A DNA stretch of 64,000 bases from Angiostrongylus vasorum (lineage: Eukaryota; Nematoda; Chromadorea; Rhabditida; Metastrongylidae). Below, piece after piece: positions 49,501-61,500 of this stretch; within the stretch, counting starts at the first letter, position 1; the number at the start of each line of letters is the position of its first letter. Location: the NCBI GenBank assembly GCA_018806985.1, contig JADANN010000424.1:492501-556500 (forward strand), read 5' to 3'. Position numbers and translations under genes: made by a program. A model generated the notes under the pieces. That model worked only from the letters and a program-made list of their open reading frames with translations. It was not told the DNA's origin and searched no databases.

Positions 49501-52500
49501 TTTTATACGGACGCAAAGTGGTCTATCCGTTTCGCTACTGTATTCGTCACAACACGCTTTAAAAGGGATTATGCATACCGTACCAGAACTCATGCAATCA
49601 CCATCCCTACCGTTAGGGCATATTGTGCAATTTTTGCATTGTGCACAGACACTCATATTGGCGGTTACTAGCAAACTGGCATCTCAGAGTGTCCAATAGT
49701 ATTTCAATCACTGTTACCGAATTCTCTAGCTCGGCCCTTCTTAAGCAACGTTTTATAGCTGCATTTATTTCATTGGAAATAGAGGGCGTTGATTACATGA
49801 GTTCGGGTACAGTGTACCCAATCTCTTGTAAAATGTGTAAGGACGAATATGTTGGTGAAACGGGTAGATCCCTCTGCGACCGTATAAGCGAACATCTAGT
49901 AAGTAAATTTAAATTGAAACCAAATACTCCACTAGACGCACACAGGACAGAGAAACATAACGGAGAAGATTTCGAAATAAAACTCACTATACTCGCATAG
50001 TAATTCAAAACATCAGCGTGCAAAACACTTGAAGCGTTCTGAATGAATTCCAAAAATCCAAAAATGAACTGCAAGAAGGAGTCGATTTCGATCACGTGTA
50101 AAATGGCATCATACCTCAGGCTGATTCTTTGACCTGAGCCAAGCACATTCCTCACCCACGTACGACTCTCTAAGGCTGGTCTAAACTAATTAACTGGAAG
50201 AATTACAAAGAACAAAACGGTGGGCGTTTAAAAGACGCTGTTTGTTATGCGGATAGAAATTTATGTGTTAAAAAAGTCTTCTCGCTGAGGTTACGAAAGT
50301 GTCTGGCTGAGTAGATTGCATGTCAATTTGAGCTGCCCAGGCTGTGAAGAAACCACCGAAACGTCAGCTATTGCGTGCTAAGAAATACAGTAACACCAAC
50401 TACGTGTTTGCTCATCAAGAAAAACAGTAAATTATTTATGAACGCTGACGTTAAAAGAAAGTTCGTGTTGGGAGAAAAGAATTTCTCCATTAATAACTGG
50501 AGGAGGAGTTGAGAACTTTACAACCTTATAAAAAGAGACTCGGCTCCACCGCCTTAGTGGTATATACGGTTTTTCAAAAATATCCTTTTGGTTTCAAATC
50601 TCTTTAGAATTTAAATTTTCAAAAATCCACGAAGCAAGTTGGAGATTTTTTAAAATAGCCAACGCAAATGTGACAATTACAAACACTGGTGGAACATTGG
50701 TGAACAGCGTCACGTCCTTCTTCCTATTGGGTCAAGTGTTTTCGGGTTAGAACTACGACTGTCGACTAGGAAAGGAGGAAGGAGTGCATTTCTCAAGCTC
50801 ACAAAAATCAGTATTTCAACTCAGTAGAATAAGAGAGCCTTCATGCTATACGCAAAGATTTGTCCATTTCAGTGGCTTTTATTTCGATTAGTAAAATTTA
50901 TCATTAACTAAAACATGTTGACCTATAACTAAAGGACATTGTTAATGTCGGAACGCATAATTGCTATGAGCTCACATAGCCGCGAATGTGTTGATGATAA
51001 TTTGCAACTAATAACAAAGAATACAGTTAATCTTAATCGCTTAGAGCTAAAGTGCGTGCCGAACTAATCTCGCAGAATTAATGTAGTTACGACAATAATA
51101 ATGGCTTATATTACTTTAAGGAAAGGTGCAGCACAGTAGTTATAGGAGCCTTTCAACACAGTGGATCGGTTGCTGGTTCGACTCCCGCGCCCTGTGCTCA
51201 CCAAATATTCCATCCCATCGATGTCGGCAAATTGACGCCAGACTTCTTTAAGAGGATAAAGAATAACTTGATACACCGATAGGTTGTCATGAGTGATTGT
51301 ATAGGCAAACTATGTATCCAATCACCTCTTACAATGCTGATTGGAATTTAATGAAGGGCGCATCCCTCAGGAAATGATCAATGCCGAAGTCTTCACGCTT
51401 TTTGATACCATTTTCAATACTACCATTGTTGTCTGCATTCGCTCACTTATGTCGCTATCGATAGCCCGACTAATCGTACTATAGCAAATTCCCTTCCACC
51501 CACAACAACTGGCAACTGATAACTTGATACACCGATAGGTTGTCACGAGTAACGACCTAAAAATGCGATCACCCGGCTCTATAGCGTTTCCAAGAAGAGT
51601 CACCCTCGAACAGCATTCAGAATGTGAATGGAGAGAATACAATAAATAATAAAGCAGCAGAATCCAGATGCATACCCGACCGTTTTACGCTGGCAGTTCT
51701 TGCATTCGATTAGTTTTCTCGCATTAATATTTTACGAATGCTGGTGCATGAGTTCAGCAGTTGCAGTTCTTTCTTTCTTTTCGTATTCTTTACAATTGCC
51801 TTCGCGGCTGGTTACTGTAACGTTCTGTGCAGCATCACACATGAATGAATTACTACACAATCTAGAAGGATAAAGCTCTCGGTATTGATCAATCCCTGAG
51901 TGATGCGCCATGAATTCGACTTCATTAAGCATAGTTAGAGGTGTCTGAATGCATATCTGGACAATACAATGACTCATAGTGGCCTACCGATGCATTAAGC
52001 CAGTGCTGCTATCCTCCCAGCCAAGTCTCATACCAATTCGACAACCTGGAGGGATAGAAGGCTTAGTGGGCCAGAGGCGCGGGGATCGATCCCATGTACG
52101 TTGCAGGACGCCTCTAAGCACTGCGCTACACTCACCAATGGCTATAAATGAGCTAAGTATTTCATGCATGAAGAAAAAAACCACTAAGACAATTTCCACT
52201 TCCTTTTTTTTTAAGAATTTTTTTTTACACGAGATACGTTCTCACATCTCCTGTGCGGACTCCAGCACTTCTTGTCATTTCCTCGCATCCAGCATGCATT
52301 AAGGTCTTCGAACTTTTGGCGTGTGAGTTCGGCTGCTGCTTGAAGATTATCACCTTCTTTATGGATGTTGTTGAGTGCTGATCAAATCTATTCTTCGCGG
52401 AGACCTAGGATAGCCGAGCTAAAGAGTTCCTACTTGGATTGGAGAGAGTGAACTGTTCCCAGAATAAGTCTTGTACTAATTTCCTGACCCCGAAAGAATA

Positions 52501-55500
52501 TCAGACTTAGTGAGGCCGGGGCGGGATCGAACCAGCACGGTGTCTGATTAACTGCACCACTAGCACTGCTCTACCCAACAACTTTTTATGGAACAGACAA
52601 GGTAATGAGTTCACTCAGTGATACGAAATCACTAAGAAAAACATCCTATGGATATTGAAATCTGTGAGCACACCAAGACATCAGAAATACAGCGAGAACT
52701 CACAGCGGCACTGTCCAAGGACTGATCGCAAGGATAGGCCGGTATAGACGACATCACCGAGCCGGGTTTCGATTCCGCACTAGCGTGAGAAGGTACTGGA
52801 GACCTGCAAACAAAAATGATGATTCAGAGTGACAACAGCACTACAATATGCAATGTTGCGAAAGCACTGGAAAAGAGTTTAAAGAGAGCAAACAAACTTC
52901 TATTTTAGAAAGAAATCACGCGGCTCCCAAACAGGTGCCGTAAAACGTGAACTATTATTCCCAAAACATACTAGTGAACCATTCTATTTATTACTAAACT
53001 ATCCCTATTCCCATGGAAAGCTACGAACAAGGTAATTACGTAAGTCATATTAGTGTTGTAACATTCGTTGAGCTCATTCTGCCTCATCAGTAGTAGTCCT
53101 TGGTGGACATTTTCCTTTCATGTTCACTCAGTTCACTTCCTTTCATTCTACCTCTAGCTCTATCTCTATCCATTCTACCTTTAGCTTCCATCGAATATAT
53201 TTTATAAAATATCTAGTATTGAAAAAAGCCTAGGGGCAGACTTTGGCCAGACTGAACTCGGGATTCGAGGGAACCACAATCGCTTAAACAACAAACTCCG
53301 AAAAATGGAGATTATGCTGCGGCCCGCACAACCAGTGAGAAAGCCTGTTCAAGTATCAAGCAGTAAGAAAAAAACCTAAGAAAACTGGATAAAATTGGTA
53401 GATAGAATTAACTACTGCCACGAACTTTGAAAAGCCTTGAATTTCTGGACGGAATTCAAGAACATTATAGAGTTGAAGAAGTTTGAACTGATTGTCATCA
53501 AAAAATGTGAAGATAAATTTTCGAAAATTACTTGACTGAACCCCCTACGAGACTGTCGCGTTTCGGTGGCCCATAAAAATTGGAATTCTGTAAAATTTGA
53601 CTAGTTAAGGAAGATAATGGAATGCTAGAAATCCCAAAGATGAAGACGTGTCAATTATAGAAGTAAAACAGTAGATTAACTTGAAATTTGATATATGTGA
53701 AAGGAAAACCCTGCAATTTGTTGCATTACCCACTGCGAATGTCAATAACGCAAAGTTGCTGTCACAATCAATTCCGAGAAAACCTAGATGGCTCGGAAAA
53801 ATATGTGTTTTTGGGAAGAGAAGACGGGACGCCCGACAAAGGTCACCCTTGCGTAGTGCGGAACATCACGGCCGGAAGCACCCTGAGTCGCCGGCTCTCG
53901 TTCTCGAGTTGAAAACTGCCTGTAAACACCGACATGTGCAAGGCGGCGAATGACACCGAACAACGGTGCGATGTTGCTCTTCACAAAAACAGAGAATCGA
54001 ATTCATGGATACATGGATTCTACAGGAATCACAAAATAGCCGACGTATTGAAAATAACTGAGGAAATCGCTAAGGAAACAATAAGTAGTAGACGACAACA
54101 AGAGTCATTCCATCATTTTGTGCAATATCCGAGAAAATATTTGGAAGAAGTACGGGAAATTGGAACGAGCTTAAACAACTAAGCAATTCTAGACGTCCGA
54201 AGAACCATTCAAGCAGACGGATTCCAGTTTCAAAGGGAAAAAAATATCGACATTAAATAGTGCAACTTTCAAAAATGGACAAACGAACATTTTCTAAGAT
54301 GAAAAACAAGCCTTATTGATTATATCGATTGGTACTCATGGTCGGACATTTTAAACACACATATAAAAAGATATACAGACAAACATAAATACACACACGT
54401 ATACATACATACATACAAATAGATACATATACACATATATATCTGTAAGAAGCATAAAGCATAAAACCCTGACCATATGGAAGAGCACGAGCGAAAATGA
54501 ACTAATCGCTTACTACGCGATGACGGTAGTTCTAATTGGGTGCAGAGAATGGTTATAACCCCAAAACGATCGCTCCCCTTGTTTTGAAAGTACGTTTATA
54601 ATCCAACATTACACAAGTGCTGTTGGGTAAAGAGGGAGTGGGAGCGTAGGTTTGCAAAGATGGGAGACAGTTAAATCAGATATGCTATCAAACATCAACC
54701 ATCAGACATCATGAAATTCTCCGTGACAAACTTTACGATATGTTTGCATAATGCAGCACTGCTTGTCTTTACAGAAAAGAACTGGAATCTGCACGAGTTA
54801 TTGCGCCAATGATCCACATTTCCTGCAGGAGATGTGTTGAATATACGCTGAATAAGCAGCCAGGCCATATTATATACGCGTAAAGGAACACTTGGATGGG
54901 GGAAGTAAGGCATTTACTACCTCACTGAAGTTTACTAACAACAGTTTTTAACCCGAATATTCGTATTGATAAAAAAAAGATAAAGGATAGATGCGCCATG
55001 CATTCGACTTCATTAAGCATCGTTTGGAGATGATCGGATGCATATCTGGCCTTTACAATGACTCGAGGTGGCCTACCGATGTATCGAGCCATTGCTGCTA
55101 TCCTCCCAGACAAGTGGGTATCAATTTGCAGACTCCGGAGGGATGGAGGGCTTGGTGGGCCATGGGCGCCGAGATCGATTCCACGTGTGTGTCGCAGTGG
55201 CGCCTCCAATCACTGCGCCACACGCGCCGTTTCATATTGATAAACAATTTTAAAGAAATGCTAGGATCATAGCACATAAGCCAAACGATTTCTCTACATA
55301 AAATTCTAAAATCGTCTAGAGATAATACATAAAGTGAAGCAAAGAAAAAACAAATGTTTGACGATTCATTACGTTCTACGATCTCACATAACGTAACGGA
55401 TTGAGGCAGGCATGAATTATTCATTGCGAACAGTGTACGATGGTCGCACTTCACCTTCTAACTGCGCGACTGGTACGATGGACATTCCGTGACATATTCT

Positions 55501-58500
55501 CTATGTGTGCAGAAAATTTATTATTAGAACTTCAGTGATGCTGGAGTATTTGCAAAACTCCGGAATGCAGGTGTCTGCGGTGGAGAGCGAACCCGCTATT
55601 ACCCTTTCCGAAGGCTAACGCGTTCACCACCACACCATGCGGGTCCATCGTTCGCATGTCTCTCCCTGTTTATTATTAGAGTTCTAGGACAAGGTTCAGT
55701 GAACACTTTGCTGAAAATGGCACTACTATTTTAACATGCGAGTTGCAATTCAGCTTGATACCTCTCTTTCGACAGACAAGTTGTTCTTCAGTACGACGTC
55801 TGCGCTTCGTCGAACATTTTAGGATACGATGTCCTTTCCATTTCGTCGAACAAGCTGTAGGTCAGTATAACCCTTAAAGGGGTTAAAGAGGCCGAAAACT
55901 TCCGAAGGGAAACCGTCACTACATATCAACCTTCTATCGGTTCATCACGAATAGTATGGAATATAGTGAATTTAAATATGAAAAGAATAAGTGTTTATCA
56001 CTGTGTTCTAGTTTCCTTCTCTTAAAAACTCGAAATGATTTTAAAGTTTCTTCTAAGATGGCATCACCTTCGCCGATTTTTACGCATCACACATGATAAA
56101 CAAGAAGATATTTGAAGTTTTTCCACAGTGGATATGGTTCTAAAGAAAAGAAAGCGGGAAACGATATGTCAGATGTTTCCAAATAGTCCAAAACGCCGAG
56201 TAGTCCTTTATAGTATAGTTTTCAACGTCTCTGACATATTTGGTAGACAGTTATAGAGCTCGGAACTACTTAAGTAGGTTGTAGTACACCACGTTTTTTA
56301 ACATGTTTACAATAGTGTTTACGTTTACCGAAAAAAATTATTTAAATGGATGATACAATACCCGTGGTGCAGTGTGTAATACGTGAGCCCCGGGAAAGGG
56401 AAGCCGTGGTTCGGTCAGGCTCATGGTCTAGCTTTTACGAATATCTCAGCATCATTGTGGATGATACAATACTTGGTGATATCGTCAACACTAGAGCTCC
56501 TCCGTAGTACAGTGAGTTAGTATCCGCTTCTGTCACTAGAGCTGTGGTGCCAGAAGATATGTTTCCTACCTCCCGATCTATAGGCAACGAAGATTATTCT
56601 CTACAATTTTTCCAAGAAACCCAATTTCCACTAAATGTAATGCCCCTAACTTGGCAACTATTGCTCAAAGTTGGTTATTTATGTCGCTATGGACATCGCA
56701 TGTGCATTTTGAAACAAAGACTCGTTTAATTCTTCTCCTTTCTCTAGAAGCTTCATTAATCTTCTCCGTTTCTCCAGGAAAAAAAATTGTTCACTTCCGA
56801 ATCCATGCCTTAATGAGATCCAAAGCAGCTAATAATTTAAAATGCATCATGAAAACAACGTTATTAAAGGTAAGTGATGCTTTGCCATCACATTTTCATA
56901 TCCGCTTTAGTACTTTCTTTCCAGCGATTAAATAGCCTTGTAGTACAGGAAGTCCAGTAATAATTCAAATAAGAAATAAAAGAAAGTTTCGATGTGAAAT
57001 CGAGGTGGCAAAAACCTATTTGGTGCGATCGGACTACGATGTTGAACCTACACTGTTGAAAAGAAGACTGTAGCAGTCCATTCCAGGTCGGAATACGTTA
57101 TGTAATACTTCGGACCCATTCAGGTCGGAAAATGAAGTTGTGTATCCAGAAATCCCGCAATTAATCAGTCGTCGTTGCACTCCCCAACAAAATACCGAAA
57201 TTTAGTGGCATCCAATTTCAAGTTCAGGGAATTTTTCTCACACCAATGAAAAAGAAAGACAATCATAAAGATGCTGAGATATAAGCAAAATTTCGGAACC
57301 TTAAATGGGCTTCGAGTCCACGATTACCCATTCCGGGTGCTAACTTGTTATCCATTGCACCAACCGAAACCCTTGCTTTCACTTTCACTCAGCCATTTAA
57401 TTAACCTAACGGTGCTATCAGCAATCGACTCGTCAACGGGACTGATCTGGGGGAGCACAAATCGGCATTGAACCCAATTAAGCTAAACCCCGGTAAGGGT
57501 AATCGCGGGTTCAAAGCCCGTCCGAAGTTCCGAGTTTTGCTCATATCACACCATCCTCATAGATGTACTTCACATTGTACCATGTCATGAAAAAGAATAA
57601 GCAGTAAATAAAAAAATAGGTCATATTGAAAAAGTTGCGAAGTAGTAGAATCGAGTATTCTCTAGCTGGCTGTATCATTTAAAAAGTCTATATTATTATC
57701 CTTTCCTTCACAGCCAGAGAACCAATATTAGAATAATCTACCAATGATAAAAGGATAAAGGACAAAGCTCTCGGCGTTGATCAATCCTTGAAGGATGCGC
57801 CATGCATTCGACTTCATTAAGCGTCTTTGGAGGTGATTGAATGCATATCTGGTCTTTACAATGACTCGCGGTTGCCTACCGATGTATCGAGCCAGTGGTG
57901 CTATCCTCCCAGACAACTTTGGTACAATGTGCCAACCTCGGAGAGATGGAGGGCTTGGTGGGCCGTGGGCGCTGGGATCAATTCCCGCGTGTGTATTGCA
58001 GGGTGCCTCCGAGCTCTGCGCCACACACGCCCTTATCGACCAACGATAAAACACTAAGTTGTACATTGAATAGCTCACATCAGTCATTACATAAGACAAT
58101 CTCATATACGCGGTCTGTGCGAAATACTAAATAGAAAACGGACAAGTCAATATTAGATTGATTGCCACGGGAAGACTTGACTCTTACTTGCATGACGTAA
58201 TACCACTTTTTTACCGATAAAAAAAATGTTGTTGACTGTTTAGTAAAGCTATACTATTGCGTGTAGTAAACTTACCCTAAACTATGCACCGTATTATTGT
58301 CATATAGTGGAACAGAACGCTCTCGGAACGACATCACTGATGGACGGTCACGAACCTGAATTTGTTTAAAAAAATTCTCCTCACATTGAGCCTTAACTCG
58401 GTATAATTCAAACAGCAAAAGCTCACAAAGACGTTGGGTTCCAATGGCATAGTTCTTCTAGATGAATCAACGCTGTTACCTCGACGTCTGCCGTCAGTTT

Positions 58501-61500
58501 CGTATAAATCCAATTTCTGATCAGGCGTCGTTAAGCGGGAACTGAATCGACGATGAGAACATGTAAAAACTCTTTCACGAATTTTTTACTTCTGAGAAGC
58601 TGCCTAAGCCAGGATGTGGAATTTGTCATCCATTTGTGGTTACTACTTACAAATTACTTGAGGACTCAGCGAGGATTTTCGCCCCCAGAGACGCAGCGAT
58701 TATCTCAGCTGCGTAGCGCGGGTCCCACTCACTACGATTTTTCAGTCGCACTTCTTCGTCCTGAAATCGTTGTCGCTAGTGAGGAAACATAAAGAATTAT
58801 GTAGACAATACTGTAGCAGGAAGAAATGAATTCGGCTTACTTCATAGGTCTCTTCACACGGTAAATGTAACAGTTCCAATACCGTGTCGACCATCTGTAT
58901 CATCCTGAAAATAACTGCTTAATGCAGCACTTCGTTCGAAGCATATCGTCTAGATCAGCTTGTTACTCTTCCACCAACAGACATAACGCTCATCTATGAC
59001 GCGTTAGACAAGTTCCACAAGTAGTTGCAGTTTCCTTCGATATTTCGCACTATGCCAAATATTCAAGCTTGGCTGTGAGCTAGTGTAGTTACTACTCCCC
59101 ATAATAGTTACTATCGTTATCCCCATCATTTCTAGTACAAACTAATCGCTCTCATAAGTTGCCTTTATGGCTACGTACCTATTCCTTAGTATGTTTTACA
59201 CCTTCTCATCTTGACCTAGCACTCCACCTATCTGAGTACTATGGCTGCACCCTCTTCTTCATGGTAACACTTTATGTGTCTACGTAACGATTCTCAGCCA
59301 ACCCCAGAGTACCGCAGACCCCGCCCATCCGCAGATCCGTCATTTATCTGTGAGATGCACAACAATATCTTATCCCACTTCCGCACGAACATACCTCATA
59401 GCCAAAAACTACCATTATTTCTCTGAGACATCACTTTAACACGGTTGTATAAAATATTTCACTATTGCTAATGCTCCTTATTGTTTGCTATACTACCTCT
59501 TCCTACTGGTCACGTTGCTGCATTTTTTCTCATGCAGTTAAAATCATATATTCGCCATTTCGCTTTTATTGTACTATTATTATTATTATATGTAAACGGC
59601 TTAATTACCCTAGTTTGAGATCTGGTGTTATGATAACAGTGATATGACCCGCGTGGCATGAAATATCGCACAATCGAGCAACTTCAGTGTAGTTAAAGAT
59701 TTTAAGATGGAATGCAGCACACATCAAACATTTGTACTATCGGTTGCCTGTTTGGATATGTCGAAAATCCCCACATCGGAAAATCCCGTCTCCAGAAAAT
59801 GTGATATTGATGTAACCAGCTAAGTGCTAAGGGATCAAATTCCTATTGACCCAGCAAAAAGTACAGCTTCCAAAACATAGTTCAGAAAATCAAATACGTC
59901 AATTGTAAGTAAGTGGTGAAAGAAACGTAATTTCTACCCAAATCGAGACTGTCACCCGTCATCGTTTTTGAAAGTAAGACCTAAACACTTAATAAAATAT
60001 TCCGAGCTCGTTGAACCGTAGAACGATGTAGACAAGGAGAACAGAACAACCGTGGGCAGAGACCCACTGCTTGCTTGACCCGGCATAGTGAAGTTGGATT
60101 GGGTGCACGAGTACCATGAATGGATTCCCCGATGCTCTTTGGCAATTTAACTGACTATTGTCGGCTTATCGATTGGCAGCAAATGTACTGAGGTCAGAAT
60201 AAGAAACTTCCTAGGAAATCGTTGTGAATATGGAAAGAATCTAAATCTCACAACATTTAGCTCGAATATCCGAAGCTTCGAAACTTACGCATATGCAGCA
60301 CCACTAAAGCTGTGTTCTACTCATTTCTATAGCTGAGCATTGAAATTTGAAACTTCAAGCATCAATTCAAATTGAACAGGATTCATAATTAAATTGAAGT
60401 CTCTTGGGAAAGTATGTTATAACAAACACTCTACGATATCACTTTCGTCTATTCTTCATACAACGTCATACAATCGTACCCGAAATTCGAAATCTAAAAT
60501 ACCATACCTCACAGGATTCTCCTGGTCGAGATTCCACGTCTTCCATGCCGGTCTCGACGGCGACGTCACGTGGTAAACGTCAATATCATTCGAGTCGAAC
60601 GACCCACTGAGGGCCTGAATAGTAAAAAATGTGGACGGAATCACGGCCCATATTTTAAATAAAACCTATACTTAAATTCAAATTTATGTGACAAATTTCT
60701 GCATGACGTTGTTTTTGAGAAGAGCGCCGTTGCATAATCCTGATCAAATTATGTATGCACGTATTTTCCCATTGCTAGTCAATTTATGGATTTCTAGCCT
60801 AAGGGCGTGGTTTTTTTTGGAATCATAACTTTGTTAAAGACCATGAAAAAATGAAGAATTACAATTGGAGCGCTATGGAAATCACTGCTATCGTACGAAA
60901 ACGCGTAAGGTAATTTAGAATAGTTTGAATGGAGCAACAAACTCGATTGAGTCGAGAGATCAAGCGTCGATCGGGTTCGTTTGCCGCTTCGAGAGTTCTG
61001 CCCAACTCGTTCAGCAAAATAATTTCGACCTGGAAATCTGTCGTTGGTTTTCTAGAAACAATTATCACTACTATAATTTTAATGATGTCCACAGATTGTA
61101 AATTTAAAAGCATGTCAATAGCTAGTTAGTTCTGATTTAAAGTTTTGCTTGAAAGGAGTTATAGCGCTTTAAATGTCATTCAGCTCTCGTTTTTACACTG
61201 ACCCAATCAGAAATCCAAAATGGTCCCGATCAATATTTTGCACCCACCTAGATGGAATAGTGTAGTAGACAGGATGACTTTTCTAAGTTATACGAGTTAG
61301 AAAGTTTGCAAGAATTTAGAAATAATTCGGGAAATATGCCAATAAGGTCCAATTAAAAGAACCTTAGCGATGAACTCCTTCACCGCCAGTTTTTGCTCGT
61401 GTGCTTGCTTGCTTCGGCGAGAGCATCGACCCTCAAGTGCTTGTACACACGTCCTGAAAGGTTTTTCTTTAACAAAATAAAAAACTTTCATTTCTCCATC

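Noticed and set aside
53681..53953. 90-codon plus-strand ORF
   Set aside because: It is antisense to TRIM-NHL exon 53,847-53,919, whose frame and phase fit the gene on the other strand.
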